Below are positions 1-11,629 of a DNA stretch of 64,000 nucleotides, in pieces. Source of the stretch: Rhizoclosmatium globosum (lineage: Eukaryota > Chytridiomycota > Chytridiomycetes > Chytridiales > Chytriomycetaceae); assembly GCA_002104985.1 (NCBI GenBank), contig MCGO01000148.1, positions 1-64,000 on the forward strand, read 5' to 3'. The notes below the pieces were generated by a model that was not told where the DNA came from, did not search any database, and saw only the letters and a program-made list of their open reading frames with translations. Positions within the stretch are counted from its first letter, which is position 1. Each line of letters starts with the position of its first letter. Position numbers and translations under genes: made by a program.

Positions 1-648
1 AAGTAGTATGTCACAAGACTCTGCCAATCCCCGTTTCTCACATTGACCACACGAGGGTTCCCGGAAGAAGGCGGCATCCTCGCTTTGACTTCTGACAGCT
101 ACTGCAGGATGTCCTTTGGATGGTCGTGATACTGATGACATAAATTATCTGTGCTATTAATGGCGAAACCCTGAAAAAGGATAAATAAAAAACCTTTCCC
201 GCAATAAAGCGAAGTCCTCTATTTGCCTACTTTCTCTTCCAAATATGGCTAAATAGACTTCATTCAAAAGCCGTGCTAGAGCCTGGTTTGCATATGATCG
301 GAACATTCATTGCCGACACCGACACAGCCACATCATATCACCGAATGTGAAAATTTCATGCTGCCGCAAAGGCATTATCGAACGTGCACAATTCGCGAAC
401 TTTCATCTTAAATGCAAAACTGGAACTATTTATGTATCAACTCACTCGTTCTTTGTCTATAACTTCCAAAAAGCTTTCCAAGTCAACTCATTTGTCCCAG
501 GCCATCCAACTCCATTTGCAAGTTCCATGCCAAGAAGCCCCAAGAACGCCCATGGTTCTTGTCCAATGGCTTCAACGCTATCAGTTCAGATAGATTCCCG
601 TCAAGAGACATAACACGCATTTGCAGCACAACGTCATCCAATCCAGAA
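1..648. other. Left flank, no gene recognised
   Basis: No recognisable protein family, RNA gene or repeat. Positions 483-648 on the minus strand stay open in a different frame just downstream of the zinc-cluster gene and read like coding sequence. They may be its last codons, reached by another one-base frame change or an unrecognised intron. The rest (1-480) is AT-rich and looks non-coding. Confidence 0.4.
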
Positions 649-2450
649 TCACCATCTGCTCTCGGTCTTCCCCTCCTCACGCGTCTCCATTTCTTGAACC
701 ATCTCTTTCATGCAGACTAATATCGGAGACATCATTCCAGAATTCGGAGCCTGGATTCTGCCGACACATTCAACCATCTGCTTGATCCGCTTCATCACGC
801 TATCATCACTCCCCAATGGATGTGTAACAGTGACTCTCCACATGGTTTCCATCCGACACTCAACGAACCAAAACACGAGTACAGCTTCAAACAACGAGTA
901 CGCGAGCATAGTCTGTGGAATGAAATACTTTTTCAGTGTTGATGGGATTCTGTCCTTTTCAGGCCCTTCAGTCACGTCGAGAAGGAAAGCGAGGATGCTT
1001 GAGATGGCGTGGGCAGATTCGAGAGATGTGTTTATGGCGGTGATGATTGTATTGACGGCGTCGGGACTTAGGCAGCATGGGCAGTTTGATTTTAGACTTG
1101 ATAGATATAATTTTGGGCGATTTAAGAGGGATTTAGATGCCCAGATGTTTAAGTTCATAGCGGTTATGTATGGTATTTCCATAGGGGGATAGCTGTCAAC
1201 TGAATAATAAAACGGTCATAGTCTGATGACGAAACATGGCACGGATTCTCCATGGCTAATAAATATTTTGATTCGATTGAGGTATATACATTATTTAGTT
1301 GGCGCTGAAGTTCAACACTTGTGTCTGAAGTCATGATTGTTTCAATAGATTCTGGAGCTGTCGAGTGGTGTTTCTTGATATCACAGATCAAGCGATATAC
1401 TTCACAAACGGAGCCAAAGAAAGAAAAACTTGTGAATGCAGGGTATGGCTCTGTGATCTCACTCAATTGATTCAATTTATCGACTGAAATGGGGATTCCG
1501 TAAGTATCTCCTGCAATACTTTGCTCAGTCTTGTACGCATAGAAATAGCTGTAAACAATTCGTCGACGTTCCTCCTTCTCCGCGTCACTAAGCTGAAGAA
1601 CATTCAACCACGGAGAATCATCTGGATCCACATCAAGTTGGAGCGAGAGAATCATTTCCATTCCGAGTCGAAGAAAAGGCCGTCCCAAAACGGGCTGGCC
1701 TTTCCACATTGTAAAGTAATAGATATAGAATAATGCCTGACAAGTTCGGAGTGACGGTTTGTCTGCAACTCGCATGACGGCCTTTCGTGCTCGACGGTAG
1801 TACGATAACACTGTGTCGTCAGATAAAGGTGGTCTCGCATAATGAGCTGCTATTGTACACAGTACGAGACTAAATGTTTCAGGTGTTGGTGATTTTGTAA
1901 ACTGAGTTAAATAGCTCATACTGACCGGAGAGGTGCGGGCTCAGAAAAGAACCCGCTCAGAAAAGCTTTTCCATCAATACATACGAGTATCTGCCTGCTG
2001 CGTTCATCGGTTGTCAAGAAATTCCCAACAAGCAACCAGTCGCCAGAGTTCCCATAAAGATCAGCGTCCAAAATAGAACATGGTTCCGGATCATCGTCGA
2101 CATAAAAGGACTGTCCATTGCACTGAGAATGTGGCTTAAAACCGGGGTTGTTGTTGACAGAGGTTGGATCTTAAATCGGGCAGGCGGACCAATCTCTTCA
2201 TCAACCAAGCTCATTAAGCTTTCGTCCATGGCATTTAAACACTGGTCTAAGATCGATGACGATTGTCTTAAATAGAGTGTTGGAAGCTGAGGATTAGGTT
2301 CAGGTTGTTGAGAGCTGTCAGGATCCTCAGATTCATAGTGGCATTCGTCCCAAGTCCAATATCGACACAGCGTTGACAAGATGGTCGTTTTAAGTTGCAT
2401 TTGCGCCGGGTAGCTCGGCACTTGTTGCATGGTATGGGTCGTCGAGGCAT
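649..2450 (-). CDS. Zn2Cys6 fungal transcription factor
   Basis: Likely nuclear DNA-binding regulator. The first 28 residues hold the zinc cluster (C8-x2-C11-x6-C18-x6-C25-x2-C28 with basic residues between). The sixth Cys (in DECHYE) is read after a one-base frame change at a GGG run (2349-2351). A middle part (about 1190-1919) resembles the fungal-specific transcription factor domain, with helices around LRTCQALFYIYYF and LGMEMILSLQLDVDP. A second frame change falls at a five-base G run on the + strand (1185-1189), after which a roughly 170-residue tail follows. One or two short introns are likely between 1920 and 2040 (GTATGT donor at about 1970, CAG acceptor near 1920). Homopolymer sites suggest sequencing error rather than decay. 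The target genes cannot be inferred. The protein may extend to 483 in another frame. Confidence 0.75.
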
Positions 2451-2708
2451 CCTTCGATCTCTTTGGATGGATTTTTATTGCTTACTCACCAGCTGACCAA
2501 AGAATCCTTTTACAAGAACAAGATGTATCAAAAGGTTATTTATTTAAGGTTTCCAATATAATCTCAATCCATGTCGTGGCCTCGGCATCGACACTGACTG
2601 TACAGTTCGAGCTATATATATCCGTCTCATAAATCCAGTTGTACGGTAACTGCAACTGTAATTCGATGTTCTTACATTTTCATAACTCTGATGATTTATT
2701 TGATTTAA
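2451..2708. promoter_or_regulatory. Divergent intergenic promoter region
   Basis: This 258-bp gap separates the zinc-cluster gene (-) from the F-box/LRR reading frame (+). A TATATATA box lies at 2613-2620, about 90 bp before the + strand ATG at 2709. That spacing suits a core promoter, but no specific regulator site was recognised. Confidence 0.3.
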
Positions 2709-3651
2709 ATGGATTCACTTCCAGTTGAGCTGGCAACACGCATTCTCTGCCACATTGACCTTCCTGAAGTATTCAAGCTACGCAGGCTGAGCAAATCATT
2801 CAACAACCTTCTTGTAACCGAGTACTTTATCACGCAATGGTTCTCCTTCAGCATCAAGGAGCAGCACCCAGGCCCAGTTCCTCCCATTAATCTTCTACTT
2901 TGGCGTACCCGAGCCCTTCAAGCGCATTCTCGCCGCATCGTCAAAGTTGTCGACTCGCCTGGCCTACGCAAAGCCGCCGACAGTCACCGGCGCTCTTGTG
3001 ATCCCCGAATCGCTGTCACTTTTCACACGGCTCGCCGAACTCCGCCTTGCCGCAAACGCATTCGCCGGATCAGTTCCGCTCAGTTGTCTTCCGGGATCCC
3101 TCAGAACCCTGTCGCTCGCTTCAAATAACCTCACGGGTTCAATCGAGCCATTCACCCACCTTTCCTCCCTCAACGAACTCTTGCTCAACGAAAATGGTTT
3201 CTCGGGTCACATTCCATCTTCGGTAGAAACTGGAAGCTGCTTCGAAGGCTGCGTCTTGATGGCAATAACTTGACTGGTCCTATCCCTCCAGAACTCGGAT
3301 CCCTCAAATCACTGTTACTTTGCTCTCTCGCAAAGAATCAATTGAGTGGACCTATTCCATCTTCTATTGGAAACCTGCGCCGGATCATGGTTCTCCGCCT
3401 GAATTCGAATTTACTGACTGGCGAAATCCCAAACGAAATAACGCGATGCACGTACCTTGTTGAGTTATATCTTAACGATAATCGGTTGAGCGGGGGTTAC
3501 CACAAGATATCGCGTGTCTAATTCGTTGGTTCTATTGTACCTCAAGAACAATCGGTTCAAAGGGAGGGAAATACCTGCGTCTGTCATACATAAAAGCTTG
3601 CTCTGGCGGCTGCTGAGAGAGAATGGATTCAATCGTTCCAAAATAAAGTAG
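2709..3651 (+). pseudogene. F-box plus plant-type LRR gene, frameshifted
   Basis: The ATG at 2709 opens an F-box-like start (LPVELATRILCHIDLPEVF, then KLRRLSKSFNNLL), the usual Skp1-binding module of ubiquitin ligases. Leucine-rich repeats of the GxIPxxLxxLxxL type follow from about 2990 to 3640, for example LRTLSLASNNLTGSI, LCSLAKNQLSGPIPSSIGN and LYLKNNRFKG. The repeats lie in three successive reading frames: F-box in frame 3, repeats 1-3 in frame 1, repeats 4-6 in frame 3, and the last repeat shifted again near 3500. No convincing introns explain the shifts, so this is either a decayed gene or one hit by several one-base errors. The 3' end almost abuts the broken Dicer on the other strand. 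F-box proteins with this LRR subtype are unusual. Confidence 0.6.
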
Positions 3652-3718
3652 ATCCAGAAAATGCGAACCCGAAACCAAACCATTCGCCTTCACAACCTTC
3701 CATTCGAGCTTATCATTC

Positions 3719-4602
3719 TCATCTTTGCATGGATCCATCCAACATCCCACGTTCCTTGACCGTCACGATTCGACAGTCTAAACATTTTTGCAGTTCGACT
3801 AATTGAGAGACGGCAACGTCCCGCGTGAGAGTCTTTTGATAGATTGGACTTGCAGTCATTCCAAGGACTTTGGTTTTGGAGAGCCAGGTGGGATGAGTGG
3901 TAGAATTCCGACATGATCAGAGCGTATGGGTGGTTCTTCCATGCGTGATGGCATTCATCGAATATTAGAAGGGAGACGTTGTCTTGTAAGCTCTGAATAT
4001 TGGGGGGAGTTTTTAAAAGAGTCCGCGTTTCAAAGAATACTGATTTACCATGAATCCGTGGCGTAAAGTGTTGAGAAAGATTTGAGGGGTGAAGACGAGG
4101 ACTTGTTTGTGTGACATTTCGACGGCCCAGCCAAGGGCGTCCCAGTATGAGACAGAGGCTGAGTCTTCGCGGGAGTATTCGCCAACAACGAGTTCAGTGG
4201 CTTGCCGTATTTTCTCAGCCTGTTGAGTGACGAGGGAGACTGTGGGAACGCAAAAGATGATTTTCTTTGGTTGACGAGGAAGACGAATCCCAGATATGAC
4301 TGTGAAGCTAGGAAAGGATGTTGGATTGGTTGGTTGTTCAAGAAAAAATACGTACTCCTCTGGCCTCTGATCCTCTGAACCAGTCTCCTCCTTTAAAGCC
4401 AATAAACCCTCTGAATCAATTTGTCGCTGAGTTTCTTTGCCACTTCGTCGCGGTCTATTGGAACTAGTTTTGCCGCCATCTGTTCCATCAACAGAATAGA
4501 AATGAGAGTCTTCCCGCTTCCCGTGTCCAAGAAAGCAATGATATTAGATCGTTGGGCCTCATTGAGCAGTTCAATCTGGTAGGGCCTAGGCTGAGCCGCC
4601 AT
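3719..4602 (-). pseudogene. Broken Dicer fragment, N-terminal helicase only
   Basis: The start (RPYQIELLNEAQRSNIIAF) continues into a Walker A motif (DTGSGKT), then PTVSLVTQQAEKIR, the DECH box (LLIFDECHHAWKNHPYALIM) and the motif III-like VLGMTASP. This order is characteristic of Dicer/RIG-I-type helicases in RNA interference. A typical intron (GTAAAT...TTCAG, about 3995-4050) precedes the DECH exon. Reading frame is lost near a GGG run at about 4412 and again between FYHSS and SKTKVLGMTASP (about 3880-3905), and a stop follows at 3719. Helicase C, PAZ and both RNase III domains are absent, because an LRR gene occupies the following DNA. Family Dicers exceed 1,200 residues. Probably a dead 5' fragment left by rearrangement; a short helicase-only protein is less likely. 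Confidence 0.75.
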
Positions 4603-4638
4603 TTTTTCAAGAGTACAAAAAAGAGAGCGTTCAGTAAG

Positions 4639-7600
4639 ATGACGTCGCAACTCGACTTTCTCTTTGCCCCAGAGCAGCAAACTGACATCGCACATTGTGT
4701 CGGAAAGCGAAGTCAGCAACTCGGCGACGGTCGAGCGCGGCCTGGCGCAAATTGACTTGGCGACGCGGCGACTTGGCGCGACTTCTTCGTCTTCTTTGTT
4801 TCGGCGACTTCTTTCGTCGGTGGCTGCGGCGGCCGCGACTCAGAACGCCGCATTTCTTTTGGCGGCAAAGGGCTTCGACGCGGAAAAGGCCGCCGCTCAG
4901 ATTGGCGCGCTGCTCCGATGTCACTGCCTCTGCTTCAAGTGGCTCTACGAGTACGACACAGGGCGCCCTCTCTACTAGGGACAATGTCGTATCACTCGCT
5001 GATGCACAGGACTTGGACGCCTTTCTGCTAAAGGAGCTGCAGGCCGCCTCCGCCTCCGCAATCGACAATGCGAGACGCGCTGCTCTCAGAGACTGTAGAC
5101 GCAGACAGGACAAGCTGCTCGTGCAAGACTGGCAAGCGAGAAAGAAGCGTCTGTTTGGTGAACTGTCTTCGTCGGCTCAAACCTCAAATGCTACTCCCTT
5201 CAAACTACACAAGTCTTTTTCTTCAACGACTCCGGCTCAGCCATCGCACTCTACCCCTTCCTCGTCTTCCGCTTCTTCGGGGAATGCGGCAGCTGGCTCG
5301 TTTAACCCCTTTCTCATCTACTTCTACCTCAACATCCACGCCTGCTACTGCCATTTCACTCCCAAATGCTAAACAAACACAAAGCATATGCTCAAGCAGT
5401 CTCAACCCTCATCCACTCACCAAACTCTTCCATCCAAGACCCTTTCGCCCTCTTTACAGAAGTATCTCACGTTTGGAACGTGTAAACACGGCCCCTCACT
5501 CTCAGGCTCCCTCTCAACTCTCAAAGTGTTGGCAGCTCTTGAGTTACATGTTTGGCTCTGAGTCTGTGAATGGAATTGTTTCTGACGATGTTGGTTCTAT
5601 TTATCAATTGGTTGGTGGTGTCAATGGTCCTAGCTTGGAGGATGGGGATGAAGTTGTTGCTTTGAGAAGACGTATTGTCGATGGTAAGTGTGCGGAGCGA
5701 GATATGTATTGAGTGACATTTGATGAGAAAACGCGAGCGAAGCGAACAAACTTTGTCACAGTATGTGTTTGAGTGAAGCGAACAGACTCGTCTCACCTTT
5801 CTTTTACCCACATACTAACGAAAACTCAACAACAACAAAATCAAGGTGGCCGTACATTCCTCCAAACCTTGTACTACACCTACATCCAACACCTCCTACA
5901 CGCCTCGCGCGCCGAAATCGGAGGCCTCCCTACACCACACACCTACATTTCAACCTACATCCGCATGAAATACACAAAAAACGCATCCTGGATCGCGTCC
6001 GCGAACCTCGAAGTCCACGGCGGCGAAGCAACCTGGGCACACCTCTTTTACCTCGTCCGATGCGGTCTTGGCACGGAAGGCATTGAATATGTCGAGAAGA
6101 AGGAGGCGTATGTCGGGGCAAAGTTTTCTTTGTGGTACCGCCAGTTCTTGTCTGAGGGTCGACTTGTTGGGAAGGCTCGTGCTGAGGTGTTGGAGGATTG
6201 GAACCAGAATATTAGGCCTTTGTTGGATGCGACTGGTGGTGCGGGTGCGGGTGCGGGTGCGGGATCTAAAGTGGATCCTTTTAAGGTTGCGTTGTACAAG
6301 ATTATGGGGCGTTGTGATATGGCGAGAAAGGCGCTTCCTCAGAGTGTTGCGGAGGTTGTTGCGCCGAGTGTTGAGGATTACTTGTGGATCCAGTTGATGC
6401 TTGTTTCTGAGGAGCTTAAAGCGGAAAGAAGTACCACGGCGTATGCTGGAGACAAGTATGGATTGAAAGACATGGTAAATATCTCTCCCCCCACTTGCAC
6501 CCCATCATCTACACCGACTAACCACCTCCAAAAAAAATATCCAACAGAGCAAAACAATGCAAAAATACGGTCCAACCCACTTCAACAAATCCCCACACGT
6601 CTACTTCCTCGTCCTCCTCCTCTGCGGAGAATTCGAACGCGCCGTCGCCTTCCTCTACACAAGCACACCCACAGACCTGATCTCCGGCGGCCCGAACCTC
6701 GACGCAATCCACTTTGCAATCGCCCTCGCGTCCAAGAACCTCCTCCGCGTTCCCGAGAACCCGCGCGGGTTTGACGGCGGCTCCGTCGCGGACGTTCTTG
6801 TCACGCGGGAGGGGTGCGATTCGGCGTACTTTTGTTTGGGGAAGGTTGTGTATCACTACGCGAAATTGTTTTTCCGGAGTGATCCTGCAGACGCTGTTTG
6901 CTATCTTGCGGTTCTTGGGAACTATGCGGGGGAGGTGCGGGATGGGGAGATGGAGGATGTTGTTGCGGGGAGTGAGCGGGACTATGCGAAGCTTTTGGGA
7001 TGGGTATTTGAAGGAGCTTGTTGTTGAGAGTGTCTCTGGGGGGAAGAGTGTTGGTGTTTTGTTGGGGGAGAGTGTATCTGGACGAGATGTTCGTGTTGCT
7101 GGGGAGATTGAAAAGTTGGGACGCATGTTGAAGATTGGGGGTGGGTTTGAGGAGCTTTGTAAGAGAGTGTTTATCCCTGCTGCGAAGGAACTGGAGGCTA
7201 AGGGGAGAGTTGGGGATGCGGTGAAAGTGTATGATGCTGCACAGGAGTGGGATGTTGTTGTTGGAGTGTTGAGTAAATTGGTTGGTGAGGCGTTTGTTGC
7301 TGGAGTCGCAGCAGCTGGTAGTGGCGGCGCCGTCGGTGGCCTTGCAGGATTATATGGTGTCGCCGCGTCAACGGGTAAACCATCAGCCAGCACCTTGACC
7401 GGCCAAGGCGTCTCCCTCTTTGGAAGTGCAACACCTACCAAATCCACACAACAACAACCATCACAACCAACCGTCATCCCCGTCGTTGCTCAAGCCACAC
7501 AAACCTGGGAAACATATACCCGCCGCGGCCCGTCCATCCTCTCCGCCATTTCTCCTCAAAACCAAAACGCACTTACAACTCTCTTGAACTTACACAAGTT

Positions 7601-7940
7601 CCTCGCGCTGTCTAGTGGAAGCGCGCACGCGGCCGAGGCGTTGGACTTTTTGAAGGCGAATATTAAGCTTGTGCCGACACCGGGTACGAGTGATATGCCT
7701 GCACTTGTGCGCCTTGCGCAGGAGTTTAACGGATTGCCTGCTGTGTTGGCGAAATGTGTTCCGGGGTTGTTGGTTGTGACGATGGAGACTTGTGTGAAGG
7801 TGTATCAGGCGCAACCAGTGCGTCGTGATGAGTGTAAGAAGTGGGGGCGGGCTGTTCTTGTGTATGCTGGAAATATTCAGTACCGAATTCCTAGTGACGT
7901 GTTTGCAAAGTTGAATCGCTTGGAGGTTGGTATGAATTGA
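4639..7940 (+). CDS. NIC96: Nucleoporin NIC96 / NUP93 family
   Basis: Structural scaffold nucleoporin of the inner ring of the nuclear pore complex. Recognisable NIC96 segments are ERGLAQIDLATRRL, LLAAKGFDAEKAAAQIG, QDPFALFTEVSHVWN, a central block (WIASANLEVHGGEATWAHLFYLVRCGLG) and the C-terminal VKVYDAAQEWDVVVGVL...LVGEAF. Two clear introns are 5684-5845 (GTAAGT, branch TACTAAC at 5813-5819) and 6475-6547. Frame changes occur near 4669 (CCCC), 4911, 5240-5370, 5480 and 7010. An essential protein that is otherwise co-linear argues for sequencing errors rather than decay. ATG 4639 is chosen because it gives a natural N-terminus after correction of the CCCC run. It lies only 36 bp from the divergent Dicer ATG. 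Confidence 0.85.
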
Positions 7941-8269
7941 GAAATGTCGTGTGGTTAGGGTGATGTGTGGTGTGATCTGTTGGTGGTCTTGAGGTATATG
8001 GTGGGGGTTTTAATATTCTCGATTGAATAAACCAGATGGAATATCAAATACACGCGATTCATTACTTAAATCCGTACTAAAAATGAGAAAACTTGCCAAA
8101 AGTAAGCGGCAAACCCGTTTCATCCAATACAACACAACGCCAACAACGAAAACAAGAAAAGAAAAAAACAACAAAAGAATATGTAAGTGACAGGGGAGGG
8201 TGTGAGGTAGTTTTAAATATGACGCGGAAAGTTTGATTTTGTGGAAATGCTTTTATGTGTAAACTCATT
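7941..8269. other. Convergent 3' intergenic region
   Basis: Non-coding gap between the convergent ends of NIC96 (+) and TIM50 (-). An AATAAA-like polyadenylation signal for NIC96 lies around 8026. Nothing else was recognised. Confidence 0.4.
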
Positions 8270-10204
8270 TTACTGAGCAGCGGTAGCTGGAGCTGGGGCA
8301 GCAGTACCTGGGGCGCCTGGAGCCTCAGGGTTTCCAGCACCCATCATGTAGTCAAACAGCTTCAACTATAACAAGATGGGGTTTGGAGATTAGATTGATA
8401 GACACAACAACAAAAAAACAACATAACACGTACCTTCTTATCCTTCATAGCCTGCAACTGAGCCATCTGTTCCTCCTCATGCTTCTTCTTGGCTTCCTCC
8501 ATCTGCTTCACCTGCTCCTTCTGCTCCTTCAAGAACATGGCATACTCCTCTTTAGCAGCATGTTCAATCAAGTCAATCAGGTTCGTCCGTTTCAGGGACC
8601 CGCCAGAGACGTTACTGCCCGGCTGAGCAGCTGGTCCCTGTTGCTGTGGGTTACTGATTCCACGGCCAAAGAGGGCGCCGACAAAGTTTCCGACGACGGA
8701 TGAGAGGCTTGACGAGGGTTTCGCGTCGGCGGCGGCGGCGATTTCGTCGGTGGATGTGACGCCGCGTTGTCGGCGGTCGGATTCGGCAAAGTCGGCGCGG
8801 AGTTGCTCTTTTCGGGCGAGCCAGCCGGACCATGGGTCGTTTGGTGTTGTTGAGAGGGATTTGAAGGATTTGAGGAGGGGGCGGAGGTCGTTGAGGTTAA
8901 CGATTGTGGCGAGGAGGGCCATTTCTGTTGTTTGTATTTTTGGAGGGATGAATGGGTTCAGCAAACGATGTTTGGGTTGGGTAAGTTGAAAGATTTACCT
9001 TCAAGGAGCTTCATCAACTTGGACAATTCTTCGTCACCCTCTTCTCCCTTCCATGGCTTCAATTCAATACCGTTTTCGGGTTGGAGTTGGAAGTTCTCTG
9101 GGTCAGTGTCGACGACAATGATCTTGCCGAGGTCTCTGTTGAGGCAGGAGAGATCCTTCACGTGCTTAATTCCCATAAGACGAGTTGAGTCACGGTACAA
9201 GGAGTACATGATGTAATGGTAAGGATCCAAAGTTTCAATGACTGGTTGAGCAACCTATGCACCCAGAATATCCAAGTTAGCCTGATTATCGCAATTTCCC
9301 AGGGATAAATTTAACGCACGTGGTTCAAAGAAGTGGTGAAAATGACGACTTCAAAGTATCTTGAGAGGTACGAAATGAATTGCTTGACACCAGGTCTGGT
9401 GGCAACACGCCAACCATTGTCCTTGTCCCAAACCAAGTGAACCAGCGAATCATTCAATTCCAAACAAAGAGTGTATGGACGCTGGTAAGGCTCTGGAAGA
9501 GGATCTGGGAGAAGTTTGACGGATGGAGGCTCGACAACACTCTTTGCACCCAAGTGCAAGAACTTTCTGACACGGTTGTGGTGTCCAGAGAAACCTGGCT
9601 CCTTATCATCTTCTGTGGCAAGACCTTTATGAATCGCATCGTCAGCACCACTAGTTGGATCATGGATGGGGAAAGACAAGGAAGGGCAAAAACGCAAAAT
9701 AGAAGCGCCTCACTCACCCATGTAGACATAGGCACCGACGAGGGCAGCCACGGCAAGCGCACCAACGCCCTTTGAACCTTTCGCAATTCGCTTTCGTTCC
9801 GCTTCATTGGCCTGTTCCTTCCAGCGACGACGACGCTCTTCCTCCTCGGGCGACACTTCCTCGTCCAAGTCCTCGTCCTTTTCCTTTTCCTTTTCCTTCT
9901 GATTTGGTTGTTGCTGTTGTTGAGTAGAAGAAGCAGAAGCAGACGCAGACGCCGCTTTCTTCGCAGCCTCGGCCTTTGCCTTCTGCGCCGCCAACGCACG
10001 CGCAAACAAATCCATTCCATCGTCGTTTTTGTCTTTGTTGTTGTTGGCGTTGGCGTTGTTGGCGTTCTGGGCCGTAGATGTTGCGGACATGTGACGCACG
10101 GACACGGACACGGACACGGACGCCGCATTCAGAGTTCGTGCGAGATGTGGTGCGGGTGGAATGCCAGAGAGGCGGACGGCCAAACGGGCGGCGCGGGGCA
10201 GCAT
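8270..10204 (-). CDS. TIM50: Mitochondrial import subunit TIM50
   Basis: Receptor subunit of the TIM23 complex in the inner mitochondrial membrane, which passes presequence proteins from TOM to TIM23. Five exons splice cleanly: 10204-9714, 9650-9320, 9254-8999, 8924-8434, 8365-8270, all GT-AG. The N-terminus is an Arg/Ala-rich presequence (MLPRAARLAVRLSG), then a Lys/Glu-rich coiled region and one membrane segment (GALAVAALVGAYVYMG). The FCP1/HAD-like domain runs from LELNDSLVHLVW to VDTDPENFQLQ. As in other TIM50 proteins the DxDx(T/V) phosphatase motif is lost. The C-terminal extension has a long Gln/Glu coiled coil and a Pro/Ala-rich tail. ATG 10204 gives the best presequence; an upstream open frame to 10366 probably holds 5' UTR with an intron (GTGAGT near 10267). 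Confidence 0.95.
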
Positions 10205-10754
10205 TTGTTTGGATTTGGTTGGTTTGGGTCTTTGGTGTTGGAAAAAAGCAAAAGGGTGGTGACTCACTCCAGAGTGATGTGGCCGACAATTCTGTTGCGT
10301 ATTGAAATCTTTGGAGAGACGAACTTGAGCACGATACGCATTTCTTATGGATACTCTTACTAGCAAAATGTATGGAAAACGTTAAAACTATCTGGTATAC
10401 GTCATTACGACGAAATACGACGAAAAAGGACAAGTCAGACTCAAAGTCGCGTCGTTTTAGATTTACAGTGTTTTAAAGGAACAGTTTTCATGTGGGCAAC
10501 CTTCTTTTCAGAGGACTTTTGTTGGTATTCTCCCGTTTCTGATTGGGTTCTTGGTTTGCAGCTGCTACATTGTTTGAGAATATGGCATAATTAAACACCA
10601 AGTATTTAGAATTGAAAAATGGGACCATAAATCACGTATCCGTGTGGCTGTTTGCTATGTGACGCCCTATTGTGCCGATCCGATCGCAAAGACGCCGTTG
10701 AGATGGCCAATCGTTTTTTGATACCCAACGATTTTTGAAAATCTCCTCGTAAGA
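10205..10754. promoter_or_regulatory. Divergent promoter region, TIM50 / unknown gene
   Basis: This gap of about 550 bp lies between TIM50 (-) and the next gene (+). The TIM50 side carries a possible 5' UTR intron. No TATA box or known operator was recognised. The open frames here look like chance. Confidence 0.3.
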
Positions 10755-11570
10755 ATGACGTCGGAAAGAAATCCTCTCGAAATGGAAGCGCCGTTCGCCA
10801 TCTCTCAATCACAAGTTGTTCCAGTTTTCAAGGCGACGGACACTTCCAGACCAAACCCGATCGACACCAACGCCCAAAAAGCCTGCAAAACCGAAACCGC
10901 TTTTGTCGCCCACAAACCATCTCCCCTAACCCCTCCCTCCAGCATCGCCGGTGGCTGCACCCCTCCCCGCCCCCTCCGCCCCTTTCTTTTCCACCCAATC
11001 TTCCTCACACGACAAGTCCAAACCAACCAGATTATTTTTACCGAAACAACCACCCAATACGCCACATCTCCACAAGACTGTTTCCAAAAAAGTCACACTT
11101 CCCTATCCACATCCCTCTCCGCCACAAAAGCACCTCTCGACCGCTTAACCCTCGCCGTCGCCGGCCTGCTCTTCAAACCCACGTCTCCAGCTCCGTATGG
11201 TGGAACAAAGAAGGCTCCCGGATTCCTGAAATTCAAGGGAACCTCTGCATCGGATCTCTTGCGGTTCATGGTGTCTGAGGCTGTCGCACATTACTGGAAG
11301 TTTGGGGATAAGAAAGCGCTAGGTTCGCTTGTTAAAGCGGCGAATCGCGTTTTGGGGATGCAGTATTTGGGGAGGAAGGATTTATTGGATGAAACCATGT
11401 TGAAGGGGATGAAGAAGAGTGGATTGATTCCGTGGGTTGGAGCAGCGCGGATTCCTGTGCATCTGCGACATATCGATGAAGATTGTGTTGGTGGTCAACA
11501 GGGCCAAGTTGGTGAAGGAGGGAAAGGGAAAGCGGGAGAGGTTGAGTTTGTACCTATCCGTTTTAGATAG
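10755..11570 (+). CDS. Hypothetical protein, 271 residues
   Basis: Family not recognised. The single exon starts at ATG 10755 and ends at 11570. Residues 1-130 are Pro/Ser/Thr-rich and probably disordered. Residues 130-220 are mixed helical, with Gly/Lys-rich stretches (PGFLKFKGTSASDLLRFMV, LVKAANRVLGMQYLGRKDLL). The C-terminus has a Gly-rich spacer before VEFVPIRFR. No signal peptide or membrane helix is visible. It shares a divergent promoter with TIM50 and lies 59 bp upstream of the ZZ-finger gene. Codon bias towards C in third positions of the first half resembles the neighbouring NIC96 and TIM50 genes, which supports real coding. Confidence 0.6.
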   Translation: MTSERNPLEMEAPFAISQSQVVPVFKATDTSRPNPIDTNAQKACKTETAFVAHKPSPLTPPSSIAGGCTPPRPLRPFLFHPIFLTRQVQTNQIIFTETTTQYATSPQDCFQKSHTSLSTSLSATKAPLDRLTLAVAGLLFKPTSPAPYGGTKKAPGFLKFKGTSASDLLRFMVSEAVAHYWKFGDKKALGSLVKAANRVLGMQYLGRKDLLDETMLKGMKKSGLIPWVGAARIPVHLRHIDEDCVGGQQGQVGEGGKGKAGEVEFVPIRFR

Positions 11571-11629
11571 CTCTGCTTTCTATATAGACTAATTTATTTA
11601 CTTTCTTGATTTTTGAGATCATTGGAGAA

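Noticed and set aside
347..613. 88-residue plus-strand open frame
   Set aside because: No family, composition unlike neighbouring coding DNA, and overlaps a better minus-strand open segment.
649..1192. Plus-strand 160-residue frame opposite the zinc-cluster gene
   Set aside because: Mirror of the minus-strand coding frame, with no family similarity.
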